Counted from the first letter of the stretch, positions 45,324-55,955 are shown. The stretch: DNA of 64,000 nt from Helianthus annuus (GCF_002127325.2 NC_035437.2:158669597-158733596), one strand, 5' to 3'. Numbers and translations are program-made. Notes: generated by a model not told the origin, from the sequence alone.

Positions 45324-47708
45324 ATGGCAAAAGCAGAGCATGATGCCTGGTGGAGAAGAGACAGTGCAAGATGGGAGATTGGCAAGTTGTATGAACCATT
45401 TCAAGAAGCACAGAGAGCCAAGAGATGGAATGAAGAATTGGAGTGTTATTTGGATCCACAGGGGAATCCAGTTATAGATCCGTCAAAAGTGGATTTTGAT
45501 GCTGTAACCAATGTGTTTCCAAGTGAGCGTATTTTCAACACAAAAAGACTTTCTGATAAAAGCTATCTGCCAGATTTGATGAACAAGCTGAAAGAGGTCT
45601 TTGAAGCAAGTTTACCAAAGGTAGTAGAAATGAGAAAAAGAAAAGAAGAAGAATTGAAGAAGTTGATTGAAGAAGTGAAGGCTGATGCGAAGATTGCTGC
45701 TAAAAAGGAACAGAAATCTGAAGAGAAAGGAAAGGATGTAAAGAAAGAAGGAAAAGAGGAGAAGGCAGTGGTAGATCAGAAAGCTAAGAAAGAAGATTCG
45801 GTGCTGAAAGAGACTAAGATAAGAAAATCTTCTGACTCATTGAATGTTGAATTGGTTGTTGAAAAAGAAAACAAGTGCAGGAATTGCATTGAAAAGTGCA
45901 AAGCCTGTATTGAAAAAGAAGAAATAATCAAAACAAAAGATAATGAAATGAACAAACTTGAAAATGCGTTAAAACTGAAATGTAAAGAAAGGATTGACAC
46001 AGAGCAAAGTCTAAAATTAAAAGTTGAGAAATTAACACAGAAGTGTCATGATTTTGAAAAAGAAAATAAGGTTTTGAAAGAAAAATGTGATACAAAATGT
46101 GTTGATTGTATTGAAAAAGAATCTAAGTTTCTAGAGTTACAAAAACAGTATGATTCTTTAAAATGGTCAAGTCAGAAAGTACAAGAAGCTTATGATACTT
46201 TGAAGAGCCAAGTCAAAAGTTTTGATCAGAGATTGTCTGAAACTTTAACAACCAAAGAATTGTATGAAAGACAGTTTAAAGAAAAACAAATTGAATTAAA
46301 CAAGCGTGTTGATGAAATTGCTAATCTTAAACAAGTCTTGGCTGAAAAAGAAAAGATTGTTATAAAACTTCAAAGTTATCATAACTCTTCGTACATTCTT
46401 GAACGTATTTTCAATATCACACCAGATGACAAAGATACTAATGATTGTAAAAAGGGTATTGGTTCAGAGTTTCATCAGGTACCACCACCATTCAGAGACA
46501 ATTATACTTTTTATGATGAGGAAAAGGTGGCAAAGGGTTTGAACATAGCTGACCAATTACCTGAAAGTATCGATGTGACTTACACCAAATCTGATGATGC
46601 TGATGATTCAGAGGTGGTATGTAAGGTGGGTGATAGTGTTTTGAAAGGAAAGTCTGAATCACAGGATAAAGATGAAGGAAATCTTTATGATGGATATCTG
46701 AAAGACACGAAATCTGAGAAGAATTTGAATGATGATTCAAAAGGATTGGTTTATACCATGATTGGATCGGACAAATTATTCTTGGATGTGGTTTTCCCGA
46801 TTCAGAATGTGATTTCAGAGAAAATTGACAAAGTTTTCAAGATGGTTGAAATTGAGAAGTCTGAAATGTCGAAGTTTGCTGGTAAAGGTTTCAAAGGGTC
46901 TTCTAACAAACCTGGTTCTAAGAAGAAAAATATGAAGTCTGGTTTGGGGTATAAGAAGAAACATAATCAAAACAGAACTGAAAGGTCCAATTTTCAGACA
47001 AAAATGAATTTTGTTCAAGGAAAAAGTTTCACCGAAGAAGAAAAATTCAAAATTGGAAAACAATCTAATGCAGAGTTTGAGGCTATGAAAAAGAAACAAC
47101 AACAGCCAAAAGATGTGTCAAAGAAAGTGTGTTTTAAATGTGATCAAATTGGACATGTTGCACGAAAGTGTCCAAATCCAAAGCCTGTTGATGTTGAGAC
47201 ACAGAAATCTGAGAGTGTGAAACCGAGGTCAACCAGATTTGATTCAAGACAAACTTGGCGGTATACAACAAACAAGTTTGCCTCAAATCAAAATTGGAAA
47301 TCAAACCCGAACAGGTTTAATTCTAGACAGACCTGGAATTCTCACACATCCAGAATGAGAACATCATGGAGTCGGAAAACATCGGTTGGTGTGACAAAAC
47401 CTCAAAAGATTTGGAAACCTAAAAATGTTGTTCAAACTCAAAAGGTTCAGAAAGAAACAAATTTTTACAAAAGAGGTACTCCGAAAGGTCAAGTGTGGTC
47501 TGTTAAGAAAAGTGTTGAGTTGATAAAAGATGAGAAACAGAAACAAATTTGGAAACCAAAAACTGAAACAACTTCTGAGGATTCAGATGTGGTTGCCTAT
47601 GATGCGAATGTTTCACCGCTCAAAGCTAAAAACTTTAAAATTCAGGTTGCTAGAATCAAGGTTACACCTAAGGCTCCTGAGGCCTGGGTGGACACCATGT
47701 TTGATTAA
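45324..47708 (+). CDS. Gag protein of the copia-type element (coiled coil, CCHC knuckle)
   Basis: The 794-residue frame is intact from the ATG 10 bases after the last array motif region to a TAA. A charged N-terminus (MAKAEHDAWWRRDSARWEIG) leads to a long Lys/Glu coiled coil (about 90-370), which holds unusual Cys pairs: CRNCIEKCKACIEKE near 185-200 and CDTKCVDCIEKE near 255-265. A basic linker, then one zinc knuckle CFKCDQIGHVARKC (about 602-615), then a Trp/Thr/Lys-rich repeat region (SRQTWR, SRQTWN, QKIWKPK, KQIWKPK). The frame ends where protease would begin (APEAWVDTMFD). Expected role: packaging of its own RNA and particle assembly with enzymes supplied by a relative. I do not recognise a standard copia capsid domain. 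Confidence 0.85.
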   Translation: MAKAEHDAWWRRDSARWEIGKLYEPFQEAQRAKRWNEELECYLDPQGNPVIDPSKVDFDAVTNVFPSERIFNTKRLSDKSYLPDLMNKLKEVFEASLPKVVEMRKRKEEELKKLIEEVKADAKIAAKKEQKSEEKGKDVKKEGKEEKAVVDQKAKKEDSVLKETKIRKSSDSLNVELVVEKENKCRNCIEKCKACIEKEEIIKTKDNEMNKLENALKLKCKERIDTEQSLKLKVEKLTQKCHDFEKENKVLKEKCDTKCVDCIEKESKFLELQKQYDSLKWSSQKVQEAYDTLKSQVKSFDQRLSETLTTKELYERQFKEKQIELNKRVDEIANLKQVLAEKEKIVIKLQSYHNSSYILERIFNITPDDKDTNDCKKGIGSEFHQVPPPFRDNYTFYDEEKVAKGLNIADQLPESIDVTYTKSDDADDSEVVCKVGDSVLKGKSESQDKDEGNLYDGYLKDTKSEKNLNDDSKGLVYTMIGSDKLFLDVVFPIQNVISEKIDKVFKMVEIEKSEMSKFAGKGFKGSSNKPGSKKKNMKSGLGYKKKHNQNRTERSNFQTKMNFVQGKSFTEEEKFKIGKQSNAEFEAMKKKQQQPKDVSKKVCFKCDQIGHVARKCPNPKPVDVETQKSESVKPRSTRFDSRQTWRYTTNKFASNQNWKSNPNRFNSRQTWNSHTSRMRTSWSRKTSVGVTKPQKIWKPKNVVQTQKVQKETNFYKRGTPKGQVWSVKKSVELIKDEKQKQIWKPKTETTSEDSDVVAYDANVSPLKAKNFKIQVARIKVTPKAPEAWVDTMFD

Positions 47709-49664
47709 GTGGTTGGAATTGCCGGAGCTTCCTGGATCGCGAAGCATGAATCGGCATCTATCTTTATTGTTTGAAATTTTTATGACAAATTTTTTGTGTA
47801 TTTGATAAAGTTTGAATGTGCAGGTGCTAAATGCTGATGAAGATTGTGAGAGTGTTGCACGGGAAGAGGTTGAAGATCCCTGGTTTTGGTCAGACAGGGA
47901 GTTTGTTTGTTGTTTTGTATAAGTTTGTGTTGTATTTGATGATTGTGATGTTTGATGTTAGTTTACATTGAATAAGTGGTGATGGATTATGCCGAAACCC
48001 TCACGGCGGAACAAACATGATTACTCACAAGTTGAAGAACGGTTTTCTAACAGTCAAAATCAATGGGTTGTAAATCATGGGGGTACGTTATATTTTCTGC
48101 GAAACAGGGCATGAGATGCAGAAAATGGATGGCGAGACAAAGCTATCAGTATCGGTTTATAAAATTTCTTTAATGGTTTTGCATTTTAGGGGGAGAAATT
48201 TTGTTAAAAAATACAAAAACATTAGAAAATTTGAAAAATACAAAAACATGATAAAATCAAAAATTTGAGTTTTGCATAAATAGAGGAAATGATAGTACAT
48301 CAGTAGACAGTTACAGTATGCTAAAGATATGTAATGATTAAATAGCATTAAGCAGTCTCACAAATGATATGCCGATAGATTTTTATACATTTAGTAAGCT
48401 TTTTCGGGATATAAACCTAAATTTCAAACTTACTTATTTTGTGGGTAACACTACTTGGATATATAGGTAACCCCTGAAATCTCGTTTGAAAGGTCTCGTA
48501 TTCTGATATACTAGGTGGTTATACTCTATGATGTCTGGGGTATTATTCCGGGACTTCTGCTGAACGGTGGTTCTGACCTAGTCGCTGGCTAATACTTTCA
48601 CCAAAATGCTTGAAATATAGCATAAAGCCCTCAGCTGATTAGACAATAAAATTGATAATCAGTTGTTGTAGCTGAAAAAGATCCTCTAAAGGGGACACAC
48701 TGCAAAGTCGAAGCTGATATCTCTCTGCTGAACGGAAGTTCTGACCTGAGATCCCTCAGTTTTCGCATTTAACCCCTAATTTATGTACAGACATTATTGT
48801 AGTATTTTCTTACCTGTAAGACTGAATATTGGGATTCTGGATACGGGAGTATATTCAAGAGGTGGGACACATGAATGAGTTTAAGTCTTAAAACATCTAA
48901 ATTGTATCCTGAATCAGTTGAAATTTGTATGAAAATTTAAATGGATCAGTATATTGACAATCTAAGTGAATTGTTTAATTCTTAATGTGAATTTAAGCTC
49001 AACGGTACTTGTGACTTGTCAAAAACTGATATGATCCTCTGATGCATACTCAAACAAAAATATTGTCTGTAAATATGTTTGTATATATTTCTTTACTGCT
49101 TTATATTTTCAGAAAACGCAAAAAGATTTTGATTTCTGCTTTATTTTCGATAAACCGATGTCTGAGATGCTGAGTTTCAAAATCTAAGTATGCTGATTGT
49201 GTTTCTGAAACTAAACGAGTTCATTAATTTGAAACTTGAGATTTTTAGAAAACTTCAAAAACATGTTGTGAATATTTTCAAGGTCATCAATTTGAACTTG
49301 AATGATAATCTGTGGGGGAGTGTTTTAGAAAGTTGTATAGTGCCAGTTTACGGTTATTGGTTGATGAGTTTAAAATGTTGTTACTTATCATTTGTATGAG
49401 TGATTACAGGAAAGAATCAGATTACGATCCCGAAGAGCCGAGTCTAAGGGGAAGTCTGAAGATAAGTCGTAAGTGAGAAAAGCAAGGTGATGATCTCTAA
49501 AAGCATGGAAGCTTGACGAGAGGGGGAGCTTTCTGATGATGAAGATGATCAATGAGAAAGATTGAAGGATTCTTATATTGTTACAATCTGAACAAGTTGG
49601 CAAAGATGATCAAGACTGAAGAGGTGGCATAACAGAGAATGTTCACTGAAGACTTCGTCAATAT
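47709..49664. other. 3' untranslated region of the copia-type element
   Basis: No pol coding. Contains two related blocks, CTGAACGGTGGTTCTGACCT (48561-48580) and a near copy CTGAACGGAAGTTCTGACCT (48728-48747). The sequence just after gag still reads like coding in another frame for a few codons (GCCGGAGCTTCCTGGATCGCG), perhaps the remains of a pol junction. Confidence 0.6.
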
Positions 49665-49666
49665 CC

Positions 49667-49677
49667 GAGGGGGAGTC
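49667..49677 (+). other. Polypurine tract of the copia-type element
   Basis: GAGGGGGAG followed by TC and then the 3' LTR start TGTTGG. Confidence 0.8.
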
Positions 49678-50088
49678 TGTTGGTGCATTACGTCTATTGA
49701 CTTCGTCTTGTATGATGTAATAGGATAAGATAGATTAGAATAACCAGTGCACGAGGTACGAGAAACGAGAACTGGTGAATTATCATGTTGGACCGCTTAT
49801 ATGAACAATGTTCATAAAAGCGATCCAAGCTATCTTGTCTGGACCGCTTTTGTGTCATGTTCGTATAAGCGGTTCAAGATCTCTATAAATAGGGCACTGG
49901 TTGATTCATTTGGAACGGCTTGGAACTTGTAACGAAGTGCTGCCGAATTGCTTCCAGGTTGTAAACATTATCAGAATCAATAAAGTGAAGCATTATATTT
50001 AGTTTGAGCGTCTAATTCACTGATTCCGCCTTTGAATTGGAAAACGACTCTTCTGATCGACTCATTCAGGGTCAACGACGATCCAACA
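49678..50088 (+). repeat. 3' LTR of the copia-type element
   Basis: 411 bp, the same as 44216-44626 except for two substitutions near the end: CTGATCGAC for CTGCTCGAC, and AACGACGATCC for AACGATGATCC. Confidence 0.95.
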
Positions 50089-51182
50089 CTATTTATAGGG
50101 CCTGATCTTCAGTTTTACGCGGCCCACGTAAGACGTAGCTAAGGGCTACGCGGCCCGCGAGAGATGGTAGGGCGGCGGCGGTGTTGCTGAGTCACCCCAG
50201 GTGTTGACACGTGTCCTGCCACGTGGCGGCTCCAGGCTGCGCCCTGATCTTGAGCTGTCGTGGCCCGCGACGAAGTTGGAAAAGGGCTACGCGGCCCGCG
50301 AGCGGCTTGCAGATTTGTTTTTATTTTATTTTTACAAAAATAAGGGTATTCGGGACCTGTTTTCGTATACAGGGTGTATTTTAAGACATATAGGGGTATT
50401 TTTAAATATATTAGGGGTGTCAGGAATATTTTTGGAGGGTTGATATATCTTGGTATAATTTCTGGATTATTTAATAAAATATATAGTGTACTTATATTAA
50501 GTATAGTAATCCAAATTCCACTTTATCCCTACGTCACGAGACAGAACCCCAACGAATTTAGGCAGAGCCTTGACATACGTTACGGGACCCTACGTCAGTC
50601 GGACAGGGTATCAGTGATCAAGGGTTAAAACACTTAAAACGGGACAGGGCTTTATTATTATTATTATGGGTGAAAATAATTAATAAGAATAGAATATGGT
50701 ATTGAGAGAGAGTGGTCGAAAGTTTGAAGAGGGACTGAGCAAGTATGAGAGGCTGCTACATGCATCCATTTTATAGTTGAATTTGTGTCTTAGAAAATAA
50801 GTTTGGCATCTCCACGACACCATGCACATTTAGTTATTAGTCCACGTACACTTACATTCTTATGTAAGTTTTTGATTATTTTATTTATATATATATTATG
50901 ATTAATTCAGCTGCTTCATTTCTTTGGCGCCCATAACTTCTAAAATATGACGTTTTATAAAATATTGAATATGTCATTAGGACAGAAATAATCTTATCTA
51001 CATTTTGAACCAAGTTTCATTAAAAATGAAATAGGTTCAAATATAATGTATTATTATTATTATAACTATTAAACGGTTTCTAGCTTTGTCAAAACACGTT
51101 ATATATATCTATTGGTCAACTTACCCATGACCTACTCGTATAATAACTTTATTTTAAATTTAGAAATTTTGGGAATGTTACA

Positions 51183-51223
51183 ACACGGCCCCGTGTTCAG
51201 CGGACACGACCCCGTGTCCAGAC
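51183..51223. repeat. Target-site palindrome pair of the Athila-like element
   Basis: ACACGGCCCCGTGTT CAGCGG ACACGACCCCGTGTCC. The gag-only element inserted after the first ACACG, so its left half is at 36460-36467 and its right half here. Confidence 0.85.
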
Positions 51224-51728
51224 ATCTGTTACTCAAAAACTTTATTTTTCGACCCAGTCCCGAAAACTTGAAAATTTTTGGTCCAGTAGGTGCGGTTTTC
51301 CCTCGAAAATGAAACCCCAAGTGCCGTTTTTCTCAAAACAAAGCGTTTACCCATTCAGTTTTATCTTTTTCGGTTCAAAAAACAAGAGTTTGGGGTTTTT
51401 GTGAGAAATCGGTCAAATCTATGAACAATACAAGTGGATTTACTTCCTATAACACTAATCTAACCTAATGCTAACAGATTTATACAAAAATTTGAGGTTC
51501 GATCCGGATGAAGTTCAAAAACCCTAGATTTTTCCCCAAATTTTTGATGTTTTAACTACATGCAAGTGCTTAATCTAACTACTAATGATGATAGAATCAT
51601 ACCTTGATGTTGTTAGAAGTAGAGGAGACGTCGAAATCTTGCAGAAAAATCGCCTGAACAGAGAGTTTTCGGGGAAACGGGGCGTGTGGAATGAAGTAAC
51701 TGTTATGAAAAAGGGGTTACAAGAAAAA

Positions 51729-52100
51729 GAGGCTAATGCAACCCTGGTAAAATGTTGCATTAGGCCTTAAAAAAGTTGCATTAAGCATAATGCAACTTTT
51801 TATCAAGAGCTGCATTAGGCGCAGTTGCATTAGACCTAATGCAACCTTTTCAAGGTCTAATGCAACTTTTTTTCAAAGTGTTGCATTTTCTATTCAAATG
51901 CAACTTTTTAGTATGCAATCTTTTTACATTCTAATGCAACTTTTATGTTAGTTTAGTTACCAGAACGCAACCTTCTCTACACTCTAATGCAACTTTTTTA
52001 TATTAAATGCAACCTTTATTATAGTTTAGTTACAAAAATGCAACCTTTATTTACCGTAAATGCAACATTTTTTTTAATTTTAGTTTCAACGCATGCAATA
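51729..52100. repeat. Left subterminal ATGCAACTTTTT array of the second CACTA
   Basis: About 15-18 copies of (T)TGCATTA or TAATGCAACTTTTT in both orientations, at 15-30 bp spacing. The matching zone is at the other end (59650-59925). Confidence 0.85.
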
Positions 52101-52597
52101 CTGTAGCCTCGTTGTTTCAAGCAATAAAATTGCTTTTAATATGCCTTATTGTCTCAATTACACCATTAAAGTAATAACATAGATAATATATTGTAACATA
52201 TATGTATAAACTCAAAATAACAAAGTTGTATGTTACAATCATAAAGCGTAATATAAACTTCATGTTCATGTCAGATACTCAAAACCTTCAAAAGGTAGTT
52301 GTTCCATAAGCAACTTCATGTTCTGGTCAGATACTCTTAACCTTCAAAAGGTGATTGTTCCATAAGCTTCTGCACCACAGCTTTAGAGTTATCTCCTTGG
52401 TTGTCAATAACTTGTCGCATAACTTCTCACTTGACCTTTTTCCTTTCACGGTCCTCAATCTCTTTTTGTATTTCAAGCAACTGATTATTATTTTCAACTT
52501 CGACATTCGCTTTAGATGATTCCATAAGCCTCCCAGATCATGTATCCATCATGCTCCTTGTTCATCACAACCATAAAAGGATCTCCCGAAGCGCTAC

Positions 52598-55500
52598 CAG
52601 TGGCGGACCCAGGAATTTTTTCATGGGGGTGCGGATTTTTTTTTTAATTTTTAGGCGTCTAGATATATACATAAAAAAACCGGTTCGGGTCGGGTCGGGT
52701 CATGTAAAAAAAAGAACATCAAACTTAAATTTATATAATCATCAAAAACACGTCAAATATTGTTACAAACATATTTAAAAAGTCGCCCTACGGGTTTTCA
52801 TTTTTTGAAATCTATCCAAAACATCATCTAGAGGTACTTTCTTAAGCAAGTCTTTCTCTATATAACATATACAACTATCACTTAAATTCTCATCGCCAAT
52901 CCGATTACGCAAGTCGGTCTTCACATTCTTCATTGCCGAAAAACATCTTTCAACGGTTGCGGTTGCGACGGGTAATACGAGAACAAGCTTCAATAAACGA
53001 TATACCAATGTAAAAGTTACGTGAATATTTGTTGAAACCATTAACCTTACAAGACTTGACAACCCATCCAAGTTGGCGAATTGTTTATCTTTTTTCACAA
53101 AATCAATGTAGTTTCCGAGTTGAACCGGAAGCCTTCGTTTTTCGGCTTCATCGAAATCATATGGATACTTTCCGGCTAACTTTAGTATATTTGGAATGTC
53201 AAACGCACTAAAATTATCACACGGACTCAAACAACTGATACAAAGAAGTAGTTCTGATGTTACCTCGTTAAAACGGTTCCCAAATTCTTGAATTTGCAAA
53301 TCTAGAACCGCATTGAAGCAATCATACTCGTAATAGTGCCGATTTGAGATGTTCGTTTTTCTTCTTGGCCATCTTGGGTTAATATATTCATCGTCTAAAT
53401 TTTTCACCTCAAGTTCATACATGTCACAAAAAGAGTTAACCTTCTCCAAGAACTCATTAAATCCTTCCAACCTAAACTTTTCAAGTTGGTTTTTTGTGGA
53501 AGAAACCAATTTAACCGCATTCATCAAATCTTGTTCTTTTCTTTGTAGACATTGGGACAATGTGTGTGTGACGTTTAGAATATGCTCCATCAAGTGTATG
53601 TAAAATACAAAGTCGTATTTTTTCATATCCTCTAGAAGTCCGTCCGCTTGTCTACTACAAGGAAGAGTTTGACCCGTTTCTACTATACATCCAAGAACTT
53701 CCATAATGTTTGGATATAAAGTAATCAAACGCGAAAGAGTTTTATAGTGGGAATTCCAACGTGTATCTCCGGGTCTTGAAAGTGTCATTTCTTGATTCAA
53801 CCCACTTCCGGTACAAAGCACGTCTTCCATTTTTTCCAGTTGTCTTCTTTGGCTTTCACGAAGCATGTCTTGTCGCTTAGAAGATGCACAAACGGCATTT
53901 GTTAAACATGTTATCGTTTCAAATACTCTCCAAATAGGTGTGTGTTTGTGTGCCACCGCCACAACAACTAATTGATGTTGGTGTGCAAAACAATGAATAT
54001 AGAAAGCCGAAACATTTTCCTTTAAAATAAGAGCTCTTAAGCCGTTAAACTCACCTGACATGTTACTTGCCCCGTCGTAACCTTGGCCTCTAATCCTTTT
54101 CAAACTCAACCCATAACGTGCCAACATATCATCAATAGCCGATTTAAGTGTTAATGCGCTTGTCTCTTTGACATGAACAAGCCCAATAAAACGCTCCTTA
54201 ACAATCCCAACTTTATCAACATAACGAATAACAACCGCCATTTGTTCTTTTTTTGAAACATCACATGATTCATCAACTAATAAAGAAAAAACATCATCAC
54301 CAAGATCTTCAAAAATTTGTTTAAGTAACTCTTGAGCGTAACAATGTTTAATGTCCGCTTGAATTTTAGGACTAGTCATTTGGTTATTCGCCGGTGCATT
54401 CTCTAAGATAACCTTACCAAGCTCTTCATTCATTTCACCCATTAGTTCTAAAAGCTCTAAAAAATTTCCTTTATTTAATGAATCTTTTGACTCATCATGA
54501 CCATGAAACGCCAAACCGCCATTCAACAACCTTTTTCCAAGCAAAGTAGAAGCACTTAATCTAAGTTTGTAATCACGTTTCTCCTTAGGGGTCCTTTTGT
54601 CCCATTGTGTATTTACCGCTTGCTTTTCGTTAAGTAAATCGGCACACTTTTGGAAACATTTGTTGTGGGCACTATTAACTAACCCAACATGTTTTGTAAG
54701 TACCTCATGTACTTTTTTCCAATTGTTATACCCGTTCAAAACAAATGTGTCTCTATGATCACCAAATTCGGACCTAAACAAGTAACAACATAAGCAAAAC
54801 ACACGATCCGATTTGAATTTTCTCAACTCTTTACCTTGAAACGTTGATGTTGGATATTTAATACCCGTTGGTTGACATGGTCCTCTTAGTAGGTATGCCC
54901 TTCTAACATCATCTCGTTGATTCACGTTGTATGATGCTATCGCCTTGCGATCATGAGGATCCGAGGGAAGATCATTCACATCAACAAAATCGGAAGATGA
55001 TCCGATTTCATCCGCTTTCCTCTTGTTGAGAAATCGCGCCATAACATCTTTACTCATTGTGCCTATTAATCACATACAAAATAAACAATTTAATATTTTA
55101 TCAACAATCGGATGTGTGTTTTGATATTCATTGTTTATCAAACATTCAATAACAATCTAATTTAATATTTTATCAACAACCCAATATAAACAATCTATTA
55201 TTAAATACTAAATTTAACTTCTTGTGGACTTGTGGCTATAAATCAACAGCAACATTTAATAAATATAAATCAACAGCAACATTTAGTAAACCATTTGCCA
55301 CCGCCGACTTGCCGACTTGCTTACAACAGCAACTTTAATACTACAATCTTATCATTCTATCAAGTATCAAAATTCAAAAACCTTATCAAAATTCAAAACT
55401 ATTGAAGATTTGAAGAACAAAATCGAGTGTACCTGGTGGTCGATCGAAGCCTGTTTTGATCGGATCAACTTGATCCTTCTTCTTTCTTGGTCGCTTCAGA

Positions 55501-55906
55501 AGAGAGTCTTGGTCGCTGCAGAAGAGAGGGGAGGGCGGGAGAGATGAAAGGTCGCCGATTGGGTTTATTTGGGTAATTGGGTTATGTTTTGTTAATTGAT
55601 TTTGTTATTTGGGTTGGGTTTTACCATAACCTTATTCCATTGGGCTTGATGTTGGGCTATAGGAATACAAATTTTATTTAAAGAGATTTGTTTACATAAT
55701 TGGATCGGGTTTAAATCCGTGTTCACAAATTTTTTTTTATATAAATTTCTAACATTTTTTTAAGGGGTGCGGTCAGATTTTTCCAAGGGGTGCGGTCGAA
55801 ATTTTCCAAGGGGTGCGGTCGGGATTTTTCGCGAAAAATAACACTAAAAATTTTTTTTTCAAGGGGTGCGGCCGCCCACCCACGGGCCTTAATAGGTCCG
55901 CCCCTG
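52598..55906 (-). mobile_element. Complete, apparently autonomous hAT transposon (3.3 kb)
   Basis: The ends are CAGTGGCGGACCCAGG and TAGGTCCGCCCCTG (inverse CAGGGGCGGACCTA). The 8-bp target duplication AGCGCTAC at 52590-52597 and 55907-55914 is exact. One intact transposase gene. Subterminal zones carry AAGGGGTGCGG repeats (55760-55875) and GGGGGTGCGG at the other end. Perfect target repeats and an undamaged frame indicate recent insertion. Its termini match those of the MITEs at 13568 and 15165. Confidence 0.93.
52775..55057 (-). CDS. hAT transposase (TTF-type zinc finger, DUF4371, hAT C-terminal dimerisation)
   Basis: 760 residues without interruption. A basic N-terminus (NKRKADE) is followed by a zinc-finger-like TTF domain (about 57-125) with FCLCCYLF and GYNNWKK...KH. 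The RNase-H-like catalytic core follows: first Asp in LLVDESCDV (D262), second in GQGYDGASN (D328) with a CFAHQHQL block after it. The C-terminal part has the hAT dimerisation region LPVATATVERCFSAMKNVKT followed by LRNRIGDENLSD, which supplies the catalytic Glu. This type is often labelled zinc finger MYM-type in plant annotations. Upstream (55058-55600) is a leader/promoter with no other gene. It should cut and paste its own element and any MITE with the same ends. Confidence 0.93.
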   Translation of the reverse strand: MSKDVMARFLNKRKADEIGSSSDFVDVNDLPSDPHDRKAIASYNVNQRDDVRRAYLLRGPCQPTGIKYPTSTFQGKELRKFKSDRVFCLCCYLFRSEFGDHRDTFVLNGYNNWKKVHEVLTKHVGLVNSAHNKCFQKCADLLNEKQAVNTQWDKRTPKEKRDYKLRLSASTLLGKRLLNGGLAFHGHDESKDSLNKGNFLELLELMGEMNEELGKVILENAPANNQMTSPKIQADIKHCYAQELLKQIFEDLGDDVFSLLVDESCDVSKKEQMAVVIRYVDKVGIVKERFIGLVHVKETSALTLKSAIDDMLARYGLSLKRIRGQGYDGASNMSGEFNGLRALILKENVSAFYIHCFAHQHQLVVVAVAHKHTPIWRVFETITCLTNAVCASSKRQDMLRESQRRQLEKMEDVLCTGSGLNQEMTLSRPGDTRWNSHYKTLSRLITLYPNIMEVLGCIVETGQTLPCSRQADGLLEDMKKYDFVFYIHLMEHILNVTHTLSQCLQRKEQDLMNAVKLVSSTKNQLEKFRLEGFNEFLEKVNSFCDMYELEVKNLDDEYINPRWPRRKTNISNRHYYEYDCFNAVLDLQIQEFGNRFNEVTSELLLCISCLSPCDNFSAFDIPNILKLAGKYPYDFDEAEKRRLPVQLGNYIDFVKKDKQFANLDGLSSLVRLMVSTNIHVTFTLVYRLLKLVLVLPVATATVERCFSAMKNVKTDLRNRIGDENLSDSCICYIEKDLLKKVPLDDVLDRFQKMKTRRATF

Positions 55907-55955
55907 AGCGCTACCATCTTGTGGAGATTTGTAGTTCCTATTTTCTTCAATATGA

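Larger units (their letters stand above)
44216..50088 (+). mobile_element. Young gag-only LTR retrotransposon (copia-type), complete
   Basis: Two 411-bp LTRs (44216-44626 and 49678-50088) begin TGTTGG and end CCAACA and differ at two positions. The target duplication CTATT is exact (44211-44215 and 50089-50093). PBS TGGTATCAGAGC is at 44629-44640, PPT GAGGGGGAG at 49667-49675. The only gene is a 794-codon intact gag. No pol exists anywhere, so the element must use enzymes from a relative (the TR-GAG arrangement). The near-identical LTRs indicate a recent insertion. Confidence 0.93.
36468..51182 (-). mobile_element. Gag-only LTR retroelement (non-autonomous, Ty3-like) inserted in the Athila-like element
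   Basis: Its LTRs are 36468-38573 (2106 bp) and 43204-51182 (2101 bp once the nested element and its target duplication are removed). The target duplication ACACG at 36463-36467 and 51183-51187 is exact. Orientation is minus: the primer-binding site TGGTATCAGAGC is at 43187-43198 next to the right LTR, and a polypurine tract AAGGTGGGAAGGA at 38574-38586 next to the left LTR. The internal 4.6 kb has only a gag remnant; protease, reverse transcriptase and integrase are absent. About 20 substitutions plus two indels separate the LTRs, near 1 percent. Confidence 0.9.
43204..51182 (-). repeat. 5' LTR of the gag-only Ty3-like element, interrupted by a copia-type element
   Basis: The LTR is 43204-44215 plus 50094-51182. 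The interruption at 44216-50088 is a complete second retroelement whose target duplication CTATT falls in the TATA motif CTATTTATAG. Because CTATT is duplicated, the motif is restored on the right side (50089-50098), so the promoter still exists but would now transcribe into the insertion. Confidence 0.9.
52347..55955 (-). pseudogene. tnpA-like C-terminus of the second CACTA, split by a hAT transposon
   Basis: Read on the minus strand from 55955: EENRNYKSPQDG, then (after removal of the hAT at 52598-55906) SASGDPFMVVMNKEHDG and a coiled-coil end SGRLMESSKANVEVENNN, LLEIQKEIEDRERKKVK, MRQVIDNQGDNSKAVVQKLM. Two in-frame TGA codons interrupt it. DP..VV..KEH.G and a C-terminal coiled coil are the known end of plant En/Spm accessory (Transposase_24) proteins. 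Confidence 0.6.
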
